A DNA stretch of 48,130 nucleotides, taken from positions 1 to 48,130 of the forward strand of contig DKUB01000023.1 in assembly GCA_002490465.1 (NCBI GenBank). The letters run 5' to 3'. How positions within the stretch are numbered: position 1 is the stretch's first letter; every line of letters starts with the position of its first letter. The notes under the pieces were generated by a model. It ran no database searches, was not told where the DNA came from, and saw only the letters and a list, made by a program, of their open reading frames with translations. Below, piece after piece: positions 24,201 to 32,183 of the stretch. The position numbers and the translations under genes were made by a program. This DNA comes from Lachnoclostridium sp. UBA7215. Lineage in GTDB: Bacteria > Bacillota > Clostridia > Lachnospirales > Lachnospiraceae.

Positions 24201-25501
24201 ACAATAATTCCATTGGCATCGCACAAATCATAAAAGAAATCAGTCTGTGGGTAGTGGCACAGACGAATGGTGTTGACACCCAGCTCCTTTATAATCTCCA
24301 TATCCGTCTCGTGCTGCTCCTCCGTCATAGCACTGCCGACCTTTGCCAGAAAAGAATGGCGGTTCACTCCGCGAAGCGGAAACTTCCTTCCATTTAGGAA
24401 AAATCCCTCTCCGCCTTCCCCGTTATTTTTTGTGTCAATCCAGAAATAGCGAAAACCAATTTTGTCCTCTACCCTGTCAATCGTTTCTGTACCATCTTTT
24501 ATCTCCAGGGATACCGTATACTGATAACCCACTTTGCTGTCATCTGACTTTCTGTCGTAACGGATACCCTCCCATAAAGTCGGATTCTCCACTTTACAGT
24601 GTTCCTTAAATGCTGTTATGCCATTTGCCGGAACCGTAAGCTTTTTCTCCACAGGGGCCGGTGCATTGTCGCCGTGAACCGCTGCAATGACAGTCACTTC
24701 CTTTGCCGTAGAGGATTCATTTACAATATCTGCTTTAATATCCAGTTCCCCCAAATCCTCTGGTGCCGTCCGGCTTCTCATATTGCCGGTTTCCAAAAAT
24801 AATCCGGAAGACCCGTTTCTTTCAAGGTCAACATGTACCTTATCAACTGCCACCAGATACACCCGGCGGTAAATACCGCCATATATATTGAAGTCACCAG
24901 AGATTGGTGCGATTTCCTGATCATAAGTATTGTCCACACATACATCCAGTGTATTGCTTCCTTTTCTGACTTTATCTGTAATGTCATAACGAAAAGCAGT
25001 ATACCCGCCTTTGTGGGTGTCCCCTGCCTTTTTCCCATTTACATAGACAGTCGTTTTTGTGTTAGCACCCGGAAATTCTATGTATATATTCTTCGCCTGC
25101 ATTTCCTCGGTGATATCCATCTCTTTATGATACCAGTACCTGGTTCTCAAATAATTCCCGCCACCATCTTCTGCATCTGTGGCATTCCATGTATGTGGAA
25201 CCGTAATAGATGCCCATTGGGAGCGGTCAGCTTTAAGAGCCTCTTCCTCACGTAAGTTCTGACCACCAAAAAGCCATGTTCCATTCAGTTCCTGCACATA
25301 TGTCCCATCTCTTCCGCTGGCAGTCTGAAGCCCATACTCCTTTTTCACTGTACCACCTCCATTCACCGTTTTTTCCTGTGACCGTTCCTTTTTTCCACCG
25401 GTCTGCCCTGCCGCTTCTGCTGCCGGGTTAAACGGAATCACTACGGTAAGCATGATAAAAGCGAGCGCCGCTGCCATTATCCTTTTGAATCGTGTCGCCA
25501 T
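21254..25501 (-). CDS. Secreted multidomain GH2 beta-galactosidase-type enzyme with F5/8, Ig-like and LRR_5 modules
   Basis: 1415 residues from the ATG at 25501, which has AGGAGG with a 7-nt spacer (an ATG two codons earlier is too close). Rough positions: signal peptide 1-32; GH2 sugar-binding domain 65-225; Ig-like domain 225-355; catalytic barrel 355-690 with acid/base Glu479 in FWGLENEIGN and nucleophile Glu589 in GISEYGWGG; further beta domains to 860; F5/8-type C (discoidin) domain 865-990; BIG2 Ig-like domain 1080-1160; a shortened LamG-like stretch 1165-1245; a Pro-rich linker; a BspA-type LRR_5 region 1280-1415 ending in a strongly basic tail. There is no LPxTG motif, so attachment may be through the basic C-terminus. 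It probably acts on galactosides outside the cell; the exact substrate is uncertain. Confidence 0.88.
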   Translation of the reverse strand: MATRFKRIMAAALAFIMLTVVIPFNPAAEAAGQTGGKKERSQEKTVNGGGTVKKEYGLQTASGRDGTYVQELNGTWLFGGQNLREEEALKADRSQWASITVPHTWNATDAEDGGGNYLRTRYWYHKEMDITEEMQAKNIYIEFPGANTKTTVYVNGKKAGDTHKGGYTAFRYDITDKVRKGSNTLDVCVDNTYDQEIAPISGDFNIYGGIYRRVYLVAVDKVHVDLERNGSSGLFLETGNMRSRTAPEDLGELDIKADIVNESSTAKEVTVIAAVHGDNAPAPVEKKLTVPANGITAFKEHCKVENPTLWEGIRYDRKSDDSKVGYQYTVSLEIKDGTETIDRVEDKIGFRYFWIDTKNNGEGGEGFFLNGRKFPLRGVNRHSFLAKVGSAMTEEQHETDMEIIKELGVNTIRLCHYPQTDFFYDLCDANGIIVWTEIPVVNEIRTTDGFKNVTRQQLTELISQQYNRPSVVFWGLENEIGNGQSLTNATANNNLAAAKRLLHELDALAKELDTTGRYTTQALNRDYGMDQNEPDSVNKNFETNTGWKSDVVAWNIYPGWYPDANFYGTFDDVMKRKTSLDSRAMGISEYGWGGNVNQHEAAPELGKNNLTAGGPWHPEEYQNLMNEEAIAYINAHDELWGTFYWAMFDFAVDSRNEGSQPALNDKGLVTADRKIKKDSYYLYKANWNKKEPFTYITSRRWTKRESSKADIKVYSNCDEVELFINDKSQGTMTAKGNGVFLLENLDLGVGDVEIKASGTYKDEEGSYEDTCTWKREISDKADLESGELAVDTKEKTIVVENNVTFAMFKEKVKGVNHAVYTIYNGEEEVTGEDTAIVPGMKIHVVAEDKKTTSDYTVISSNLCLNKPVTVSSSETGNDGKNAVDGNSATKWTAVNGTYPQSIVIDLGKVYNLGDLTLDWDIRSGARYYRYIVQASEDGKDYTEVINRRENTESKQMTESMQLIPARYIRIEVTGCNQAGWATLFEVRADGYRLTSDAYQVDEEHRLILVNEIPAAGLADSTFSSHLMFEGNYDMRMNYSSGWIHEGNTVDILDKDKKVVDTYTICTESTKNQYIKETAAKSILLNTTSKTLSVGGTEQLRATVLPVTAADKAVSYTTSDETVAAVSADGVVTAKKAGKAVITASTANGVTAACSITVNDYSNVSPVMYLPLDGEDEVELHGKAAITQDPDNSGNKVLLVDATGGGKNGNYAIAKKGITEYDFSEGATVSLNVRPNANSSDWNTAVKEIGKKKPAEETPGGQKPSVPDDTKPEEPNSPQKVFEVKGVSYEITSKNSVSYRSAKKAVSKVIIPSAVKINGKSYKVTGIKAKAFKNNKKLRKVTIGKNVKKIGAEAFYNCKNLKLVIIKTKELTAKRVGSKAFKGMSAKGTIKVPKTKRKAYKVLLRKKGIGKKVKVK

Positions 25502-25548
25502 CTCCATTCCTCCTAATTGTTTGGTCGTATTTATAATTTGTAAATACC

Positions 25549-25554
25549 ATTATA
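25549..25554 (-). promoter_or_regulatory. Probable -10 box of the secreted GH2 gene
   Basis: The minus strand reads CGTATAATGG about 50 nt upstream of the start; TTGTAT 16 nt further up is a weak -35. An inverted repeat GTCGTAT/ATACGAC (25525-25531 and 25552-25558) spans this box and could be an operator. Confidence 0.5.
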
Positions 25555-25642
25555 CGACTTAACAAGGCAGATACAATGAAGTATACTGACACAAAATTGA
25601 TATATTCTCATATGGGAGGTAGTATTTTCTCAAATTAGTATG

Positions 25643-26599
25643 TCAACCCGAAATCTGAAAGGAAAAAGAAATATCCTCTTCTCCGGATATATGGAAAGGT
25701 TCTTCTACGTCAGCCCCCCAGCTGTCAATCCCGCCCACACCGCGCACAGCGCCATAAATGCACAATACCGTTCGTCTCTCTGGAGGCAGTTCCTCCTGAT
25801 GCGTGGCATTTTCAAGTTCCTGCGCCGTATAAGGAAGACAGGAGAAGGCAAACGGGGCATCTGTCCGCTCAATCCGAAGCATGGTCTGCCTGTAGTCCTG
25901 ACTCCGGTTATCCAGGTCACTCCCCCGCCGTATTTCAAGCCACTCTGTCTCCATATGCATTCCGCAGTCCTGCGGCACAAGATATGGCGTAACCGGAAGC
26001 CCGTCAACCTCATATACTCCGGGGATGCCGCCTGTCATCCGGTCCGGATAGGTTTCCCCGGACAACCCCTGATAGGTGTACCCTTCGGCAGCCGTCGGCA
26101 TAATAAACCGCATGCCAAAAACAGGCAGCTCCGGCAGACCGCTTTTGCCGTGGTAGGTAGCTGTGACACGCAGCGCTCCGTCTGCTGCGACGTGATAAAT
26201 GACATCTACCGTTGTCTGTGGGACTGTTATCGTCTCATGCTCAAAGGCAATCTCTATTTCCTGTGCGTATTCCTTTTCCGTATAGCGGTTATTTTCGGGT
26301 GCTTTGGGAAATGGAATCTCCTTCCCATCCACTTTCACAGAGACAGCTCTGGAATGCATAAAAACATCGGCACTCATCCACATTCCGGATTTGAGTGGAA
26401 AACCATTCCCTCTGTCATTATCCGTCACCGCACGCCAAAAAGTCGGCCCCGGTATGCGGTAAATCCATTCTCTTCCCTCTTTGTACAGGGAGTCCAGCCC
26501 GCCTCTCTGATAAGAAAACAGATAGCGGAATCCCTCTCCCGATACCCCCAGTATAAAATCTCCATATGTTATATGAAGTCTATGATTCATATCTGCCAT
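25643..26599 (-). CDS. lacM: Beta-galactosidase small subunit (LacM-like)
   Basis: 318 residues. It corresponds to the C-terminal beta-galactosidase small-chain domain (domain 5 of LacZ): GPTFWRAVTDNDRGNGFP near residue 50, the middle DVIYHVAADGALRVTATY, FGMRFIMP, and GETYPDRMTGG in place of the usual GPxENYPDRK. In two-subunit GH2 enzymes this chain completes the active site of the large subunit. The ATG has GAGGT 6 nt upstream, within lacL, and the genes overlap by 20 nt, which suggests coupled translation. There is no signal peptide, so it is cytosolic. Confidence 0.9.
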   Translation of the reverse strand: MADMNHRLHITYGDFILGVSGEGFRYLFSYQRGGLDSLYKEGREWIYRIPGPTFWRAVTDNDRGNGFPLKSGMWMSADVFMHSRAVSVKVDGKEIPFPKAPENNRYTEKEYAQEIEIAFEHETITVPQTTVDVIYHVAADGALRVTATYHGKSGLPELPVFGMRFIMPTAAEGYTYQGLSGETYPDRMTGGIPGVYEVDGLPVTPYLVPQDCGMHMETEWLEIRRGSDLDNRSQDYRQTMLRIERTDAPFAFSCLPYTAQELENATHQEELPPERRTVLCIYGAVRGVGGIDSWGADVEEPFHISGEEDISFSFQISG

Positions 26600-28526
26600 A
26601 CTGATACCTCACTTCTTGCATTGCCGGTTTTTCACTGCGGTCTGCAAATACAATTCCATCTCCGGAAAATTCATAATCGGCCGGCCTGTCATCAAAGTCA
26701 CCGCCATAGCGGAGTACAGGCTTACCTGTCACTTCGTCCTCTACCTGAATTGCCTGGTCAATATAATCCCATATAAACCCTCCCTGATAGGAAGGAAACT
26801 CATCAATCAGCTGCATATAAGACTGCATTCCACCAAAGGAATTCCCCATATCGTGCATATATTCACATAATATAAACGGTTTCTCTGCCTCTTCGGTCAG
26901 ATATCGGCGAATTTCTGCCGGCGGCGCATACATACGGCTCTCTACATCGGATATTGTCTCCCGATACTCCGGACAGAAGAAAACACCTTCATAATGTACC
27001 AGTCTGCCCGGGTCCTGTTCTTTATAAAAACGGTTCATTTTTTCTAATGTCGTCCCGGCAAAGGATTCGTTGCCAAGAGACCAGAAAAGAATCGAGGGAT
27101 GATTTTTCAACACTTCAAAATTTGTTTTGGCGCGGTCTAAAGTAACTGCCTCCCAGGCAGGAAAACTTCCCGGCATCGCCCATGCACCATCGATACAGTC
27201 GAGCTTTCCCCAGGAACCATGGGTCTCCAGATTTGTCTCAGCCATGACATAAATCCCCTCTCTGTCACAGAGATAATACCAGGGAATCTGGTCGGGATAA
27301 TGGCAGGTACGCACCGCATTGATGTGGTTGCGCTTAAAACACTCCATGTCCCACTTCCGCTCTTTCTCACCGATACAGCGGCCTCCCTGCGCACTCCACT
27401 CATGCCTGTTTACCCCGCATAAAATCAGGCGCCGGCCGTTTAATTCTATCACGGGAGTGCCATTTCCTTTATCCACAATTTCCACTCTGCGGAACCCAAA
27501 ATCATAGGGCACGATTTCTAACAATTCGCCCCTGTCATCAAAAAGGCGCAGCTCCATCCGGTATAAACAAGGGGCGCGGTGTTCCCAGAGTTTCACCGGC
27601 TCCGGCATATCATAGTGCAAAACCTGTTCTGCCTGTGCTACCGTTGTAAGACATGTTTTCCCCTCTGCGTCCAATATACGTATGGACAATCGCGCGCCTT
27701 CGATGCTGCCCGCATAACGAAAACGCACGGATACAGAACCTGCATTCTTTTTATCCGGCGTTTCCCTATATTCCGGCTGTATCCACAAATCTTCTATGTG
27801 AAGAGACGGCTTTGCCCGCAAAGAAACATCACGAAAAATTCCAAAAAAACGGAAAAAGTCCTGGTCCTCAAGAAAGGATGAGCATCCCTGTTTATGGACC
27901 CGGACTATAAGAGTATTCCCTGTATCTTTTATTACATTTGAGAGGTCAAATTCAGACGGTGTAAAACTGTCCTCTGCATAGCCTATAAAAATGCCGTTCA
28001 GCCACACATAGACCGCCTGCTCCACACCCTCAAAAAACAGGGACACCTGCTTACCACGCAGCTTCTCATCCAAGTCAAAACGCAGACGGTAATAACCCAC
28101 CGGATTGTACTGTGCTCCGCTGAATATATCCTCACGCTGTCCCTTTGCTGTTTCCGTCATAGGAGGCCTGCGGTATTCACAGCCCTCCCATGGATACTGG
28201 ATATTTACGTACTGAATTTTTTCATATCCCGCCATCTCTATATGGCAGGGAACTGCTATTTCATCCCATACACTGTCAATCTGTGACCCGACAATTTCCT
28301 CCTGAGCGCCGAGGGCCTCTTTTACATTGGGAAACAGACGAAACTCCCATGTGCCGTTTAAGCTCTGAAACAAGTCGCTCTCTGCTGCCGCAGCCCCATA
28401 ATCTGTATGTCTCATACCTGCCTGATAACAACTCTCATCCCCAAACCAGATGTGATCGCTATGCGCCGCCATCTGATTTACCCGAAATACCTCCGGGGTA
28501 TCAAGCCAACGAATATCTGCCTCCAT
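26580..28526 (-). CDS. lacL: Beta-galactosidase large subunit (LacL-like, GH2)
   Basis: 648 residues from the ATG at 28526, chosen because GGAGG lies 5 nt upstream; an ATG four codons earlier has no ribosome site. It hydrolyses beta-galactosides such as lactose in the cytosol. Domains run as in LacZ: sugar-binding domain ~45-225 (FQSLNGTWEFRLFP, GYYRLRF, WLNGIFIGYAEDSFTPSEFD), Ig-like domain to ~345, and barrel with GVNRHEW, NAVRTCHYP, acid/base Glu in LFWSLGNESFAG and nucleophile Glu in FILCEYMHDMGNS. It ends where LacZ would continue into the small-chain domain, supplied here by lacM. It lies 28 nt after the PilZ gene. Confidence 0.93.
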   Translation of the reverse strand: MEADIRWLDTPEVFRVNQMAAHSDHIWFGDESCYQAGMRHTDYGAAAAESDLFQSLNGTWEFRLFPNVKEALGAQEEIVGSQIDSVWDEIAVPCHIEMAGYEKIQYVNIQYPWEGCEYRRPPMTETAKGQREDIFSGAQYNPVGYYRLRFDLDEKLRGKQVSLFFEGVEQAVYVWLNGIFIGYAEDSFTPSEFDLSNVIKDTGNTLIVRVHKQGCSSFLEDQDFFRFFGIFRDVSLRAKPSLHIEDLWIQPEYRETPDKKNAGSVSVRFRYAGSIEGARLSIRILDAEGKTCLTTVAQAEQVLHYDMPEPVKLWEHRAPCLYRMELRLFDDRGELLEIVPYDFGFRRVEIVDKGNGTPVIELNGRRLILCGVNRHEWSAQGGRCIGEKERKWDMECFKRNHINAVRTCHYPDQIPWYYLCDREGIYVMAETNLETHGSWGKLDCIDGAWAMPGSFPAWEAVTLDRAKTNFEVLKNHPSILFWSLGNESFAGTTLEKMNRFYKEQDPGRLVHYEGVFFCPEYRETISDVESRMYAPPAEIRRYLTEEAEKPFILCEYMHDMGNSFGGMQSYMQLIDEFPSYQGGFIWDYIDQAIQVEDEVTGKPVLRYGGDFDDRPADYEFSGDGIVFADRSEKPAMQEVRYQYGRYES

Positions 28527-28554
28527 TTTCGCCTCCATTTATGCACTGCTACTG

Positions 28555-28902
28555 CTACACACTTTCCAAAGATGCTGCATAATCATTAATGACATAATCC
28601 ATTATTGATGCTGTTCCAACAATCTCACAACCATATATATAATCATCTTCCCGCTTTTGCTGGCGGATGATTCGCACAACACAGTTCAGGGCATCCTTCT
28701 CCCCTAACACAAGTCTGGCATTAAAATAATATCCGATTGGCAGCATGCTTTTCGACTTAAAACCGATTCCTGCCTTCGACACATCCATTACCTCTATCGG
28801 CGCGTTAATATTCTCGACTTTTACATTGTCCTGTTTAAATAACGAAGAAATCTCCAGTTCAAGTTTTGCGGGCCAGCGCTTTTCCCTTCTCATCTCAATC
28901 AT
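28555..28902 (-). CDS. PilZ-domain protein (cyclic-di-GMP binding)
   Basis: 115 residues, a single PilZ domain. Both ligand-binding signatures are present: RxxxR as R5-x3-R9 in MRREKRWP, and D/NxSxxG as D40-x-S42-x2-G45 in DVSKAGIGF. The rest fits the six-stranded barrel, with ARLVLG and the later YGCEIVG. It would bind cyclic-di-GMP and change the activity of a partner. The start ATG has GGGGG 6 nt upstream. It lies between gatB and lacL, on the same strand, with no obvious link to either; the partner is unknown. An HD-GYP protein at 44821 could act on the same messenger. Confidence 0.85.
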   Translation of the reverse strand: MIEMRREKRWPAKLELEISSLFKQDNVKVENINAPIEVMDVSKAGIGFKSKSMLPIGYYFNARLVLGEKDALNCVVRIIRQQKREDDYIYGCEIVGTASIMDYVINDYAASLESV

Positions 28903-28963
28903 GTAATTCCCCCATTCCGGAATGTTAGCGGAGGAAACACCCGGTCTGTGCGTCTACTCCATT

Positions 28964-30391
28964 CTATAACAGTTCCTGTAATATTTTATTTACCATCCCC
29001 GGGTCTGCCTTTCCCTGCATGGCCTTCATTGTCTGACCAACCAGAAAACCGATTGCTTTTTTCTTTCCTGCCCGGTAATCGGCAACCGATTGCGGGTTAT
29101 CAGCAATCACTTTTTCTATTGTTCCCCGAAGGGCGTTTTCGTCACTGACAGTCCCAAGTCCATTATCCTCTACAAACTTCTCCACGTCAATATTTTCTTC
29201 AAATATTTTTTCAAAAATCTCTTTAGCTACTGTAGAGTTTACCGTCCCCTTTTCCGTCAGCTCAATCAGTTTGGCAAGACGGTCCGGTGTAACCGTAAGT
29301 TCCTCCGGTTCCATTTCCTTTTCTTTCATCAGACGCATTGTCTCGCCCATCAGCCAGTTGGATACTTTTTTGGGATTTTTACATATGGCTGTTGTCTGCT
29401 CAAATAAATCTGCCATATGTTTGCTCGCCGTTATGATGGAAATATCATAATCCGGAATCCCGAACTCTCTCCGGTAACGTTCTGCCTTAGCCTCCTGAAA
29501 TTCCGGTTGTTTTTCTTTTATGCGCAAAATCCATTCATCCGAAATGACAACCGGCGTCAAATCCGGGTCAGGAAAATAACGGTAATCTTTCGCATCTTCT
29601 TTGGAGCGCATGGCATAAGAAAATTCTTTATTGTCGTCCCAGCGCCTTGTCTCCTGAACCACTCTTCCCCCGTCCTCGATAATCTCAATCTGGCGGGCGC
29701 GCTCTGCCTCGATTGCCCGCGTAATAGCCTTAAAAGAATTCAGGTTTTTCATCTCCGTACGCGTGCCAAACTCCGGCGCTCCTACCTCGCGGACAGACAG
29801 GTTTACATCCGCACGCATAGAGCCCTCGTTTAATTTGCAGTCAGACGCTCCCAGATACTGGATTGTCGTCCGGAGTTTTTCAAGATAAGCAATCACCTCA
29901 TCTGCGCTGCGCATATCCGGCTCGGAAACAATCTCAATCAGCGGCACACCGGAGCGGTTATAATCCACAAGAGAACAGTCCGCCCACTCATCATGTACAA
30001 GCTTTCCGGCATCCTCTTCCATATGAATCTCATGGATTCCGATTTCTTTCTTTCCCCCTGCCGTCTCAATTGCCACAGCACCGTTTATACAGATTGGAAG
30101 ATACAACTGGGAAATCTGATAATTCTGCGGGTTGTCCGGATAAAAATAATTTTTCCTGTCAAATTTGCAATACTGGTTTATTTCACACCCGAGCGCCAGC
30201 CCCACTGCCAGAGCATACTCGACCACCTGTTTATTCAAAACCGGAAGAGCCCCCGGCATGCCTGTACAGACCGGACAGGTATGAGTATTCGGCGCACCGC
30301 CAAAAGCAGTCCGGCATCCACAGAATATTTTTGTTTTTGTTGCCAGTTCCACATGAACTTCCAATCCAATCACTGTTTCGTACTGTTTCAT
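28964..30391 (-). CDS. gatB: Asp-tRNA(Asn)/Glu-tRNA(Gln) amidotransferase subunit B
   Basis: 475 residues, full length. GatB binds misacylated tRNA and activates its side-chain carboxylate with ATP. Visible are ETVIGLEVHVELATKTKIFC, the zinc site with CGC and CPVC (FCGC...NTHTCPVCTGMPG), KFDRKNYFYPDNPQNYQIS, IHMEEDAGKLVHD, DYNRSGVPLIEIV, LNEGSMRADVNLS and a C-terminal YqeY-like domain from about residue 330. Its start overlaps the gatA stop (ATGA-type, 4 nt). It is the last gene of the T-box operon. Confidence 0.97.
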   Translation of the reverse strand: MKQYETVIGLEVHVELATKTKIFCGCRTAFGGAPNTHTCPVCTGMPGALPVLNKQVVEYALAVGLALGCEINQYCKFDRKNYFYPDNPQNYQISQLYLPICINGAVAIETAGGKKEIGIHEIHMEEDAGKLVHDEWADCSLVDYNRSGVPLIEIVSEPDMRSADEVIAYLEKLRTTIQYLGASDCKLNEGSMRADVNLSVREVGAPEFGTRTEMKNLNSFKAITRAIEAERARQIEIIEDGGRVVQETRRWDDNKEFSYAMRSKEDAKDYRYFPDPDLTPVVISDEWILRIKEKQPEFQEAKAERYRREFGIPDYDISIITASKHMADLFEQTTAICKNPKKVSNWLMGETMRLMKEKEMEPEELTVTPDRLAKLIELTEKGTVNSTVAKEIFEKIFEENIDVEKFVEDNGLGTVSDENALRGTIEKVIADNPQSVADYRAGKKKAIGFLVGQTMKAMQGKADPGMVNKILQELL

Positions 30392-31845
30392 CCCTGCTCT
30401 CCTCCTCTCACTGTGCTCTGTTCAAAAGTATAGGCGGCCCGTATCATCGTCTTTTCTTTAAAACAGTCGCCAATCAGCTGCATCCCTATCGGAAGCCCCT
30501 TGTCATCCTTTCCACATGGAACGGTTATGCCGGGCAGCCCCGCCAGATTGACCGATATCGTATAAATGTCACCTAAATACATCTGAAGCGGGTCCTTTAA
30601 GCTCTCCCCGATTTTTGGTGCTGTTGTCGGCGCTGCCGGGGACAGAATAAGGTCGTATTTTTCAAAGGCTCTGTCAAATGCCTGTTTTATCAGCGCTTTT
30701 GTGCGAAGCGCCTTGAGGTAATAGGCGTCATAATATCCACTGCTAAGCACGAAGGACCCCAGCATAATGCGCCGCTTCACCTCCGGTCCGAATCCCTCAG
30801 AGCGTGTTTTTTTGTACATGTTATGCAAACCCTCATATTCCCCTGTGCGGTATCCGTATTTTACACCGTCAAAGCGCGCCAGATTGGAGCTGGCCTCTGC
30901 TGACGCAATGACATAATAGGCGGGAATCGCATACTCCACAAGGCTCAAATCAAACTCTTCCAAAACAGCGCCATTCTTTTCTAAGGCGTGAGCTGCCTTC
31001 ATAATGGAATCCGCCACCTGGGTGTCCAGCCCTCTGGAAAAGTAATCTCTTGGAATCCCGATTCTCATCCCCTTCACATCCTCTTCCAGGGCCGTTGTAA
31101 AATCAGTATCCTCACGCCGGATAGATGTGCTGTCTTTTTTATCATAGCTGGCAATGCTCTCAAGCACCGCCGCGCAGTCCGCAACGTCTTTTGCAATGGG
31201 ACCTATCTGGTCCAGAGAAGAGCCATAGGCAATCAGCCCATAACGGGATACCGTTCCATACGTCGGTTTCAGCCCGGTCACCCCGCAAAAGGAACTCGGC
31301 TGGCGAATAGAACCCCCGGTATCTGAACCAAGGGCAAAGGAACACTCCCCGGCTGCCACTGCTGCACAGGAGCCTCCGGAAGACCCTCCCGGTACATAAT
31401 CCGTGTTATGAGGGTTTTTCGTGATGCCAAAAGCGGATGTTTCTGTTGTACTCCCCATGGCAAATTCATCCATGTTTGTCTTGCCAATCATGACAGCGCC
31501 ATCCCTCTCAAGACGGCACACGGCCTCTGCCGAAAATGTCGGATAAAAGTTCTCAAGAATTTTGGAACTGCATGTCGTCCGAATCCCCTCCGTACACATA
31601 TTATCTTTAATCGCAACCGGTACACCGGCAAATGCGCCGGTAAGCTCTCCCGATTCTATACCCGCCTGTACTTCCTTCGCCCTCTGAAGGATTTTTTCCT
31701 CCTCCAGTACGGTCACATAGCTGCCGATATCCCCCTCTTTTTTCTTTATGGCAGCTAAGGCGTCCTCTGCTGCTTCAACCGCAGACACCTCACATTTTTT
31801 TATTTTCTCTCCCAGCTCCAGCGCTGTCAGGCTCATTAAACTCAT
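30388..31845 (-). CDS. gatA: Asp-tRNA(Asn)/Glu-tRNA(Gln) amidotransferase subunit A
   Basis: 485 residues from the ATG at 31845, which has AAAGGAG 8 nt upstream; the frame opens 6 codons earlier at TTG without support. GatA is the amidase that frees ammonia from glutamine. The Ser-cisSer-Lys triad lies in VAIKDNM (Lys), and GGSSGGSCAAVAAG and GSDTGGSIRQPSSFCG (Ser residues). The amidase signature continues with GLKPTYGTVSRYGLIAY and SLDQIGPIAKDV. It overlaps gatB by 4 nt and follows gatC by 14 nt. Confidence 0.97.
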   Translation of the reverse strand: MSLMSLTALELGEKIKKCEVSAVEAAEDALAAIKKKEGDIGSYVTVLEEEKILQRAKEVQAGIESGELTGAFAGVPVAIKDNMCTEGIRTTCSSKILENFYPTFSAEAVCRLERDGAVMIGKTNMDEFAMGSTTETSAFGITKNPHNTDYVPGGSSGGSCAAVAAGECSFALGSDTGGSIRQPSSFCGVTGLKPTYGTVSRYGLIAYGSSLDQIGPIAKDVADCAAVLESIASYDKKDSTSIRREDTDFTTALEEDVKGMRIGIPRDYFSRGLDTQVADSIMKAAHALEKNGAVLEEFDLSLVEYAIPAYYVIASAEASSNLARFDGVKYGYRTGEYEGLHNMYKKTRSEGFGPEVKRRIMLGSFVLSSGYYDAYYLKALRTKALIKQAFDRAFEKYDLILSPAAPTTAPKIGESLKDPLQMYLGDIYTISVNLAGLPGITVPCGKDDKGLPIGMQLIGDCFKEKTMIRAAYTFEQSTVRGGEQG

Positions 31846-31859
31846 TGTTCTGTCTCCTT

Positions 31860-32153
31860 TCAATCAAAGGTCTTCGGAACCATATAGGTACCATCCTTTT
31901 TCTCTGGTGCATTGGCAAGCATGTTGTCCCTGTCATCCCCATTTACCACTTCATCTTCCCGGAATACATTATTTACCGGAAATGCATGGGACATCGGCTC
32001 AACTCCTTCCGTATCCAGCTCATTCAGTTTATCAAAATAATCTAACATTCTGCCCATATCCTGTTTAGCCTGTTCTTTCTCGTCCTCTGACAATTCCAGT
32101 TTAGCAAGAATGCCAACATACTCTATCGTTTCGTCTGTAATTTCTTTTGCCAT
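31860..32153 (-). CDS. gatC: Asp-tRNA(Asn)/Glu-tRNA(Gln) amidotransferase subunit C
   Basis: 97 residues, normal size. GatC wraps around and stabilises GatA in the GatCAB complex. Visible are YVGILAKLELSEDEKEQ, a helix ending in MLDYFDKLNELDTEGVEPMSHAFP, NVFREDEV and the C-terminal KKDGTYMVPKTFD. It follows aspS2 by 30 nt in the operon. Confidence 0.95.
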   Translation of the reverse strand: MAKEITDETIEYVGILAKLELSEDEKEQAKQDMGRMLDYFDKLNELDTEGVEPMSHAFPVNNVFREDEVVNGDDRDNMLANAPEKKDGTYMVPKTFD

Positions 32154-32183
32154 TTTCCCTCTGTCCTTTCTGTTACAATATTT

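Noticed and set aside
26580..26599. lacL/lacM as one lacZ gene broken by a frameshift
   Set aside because: lacM has its own ATG and GAGGT site, and the overlap matches two-subunit GH2 enzymes in which the break is natural.
25640..26776. A 378-codon plus-strand open frame
   Set aside because: It is antisense to lacM/lacL, which have clear family matches; composition explains the long open frame.
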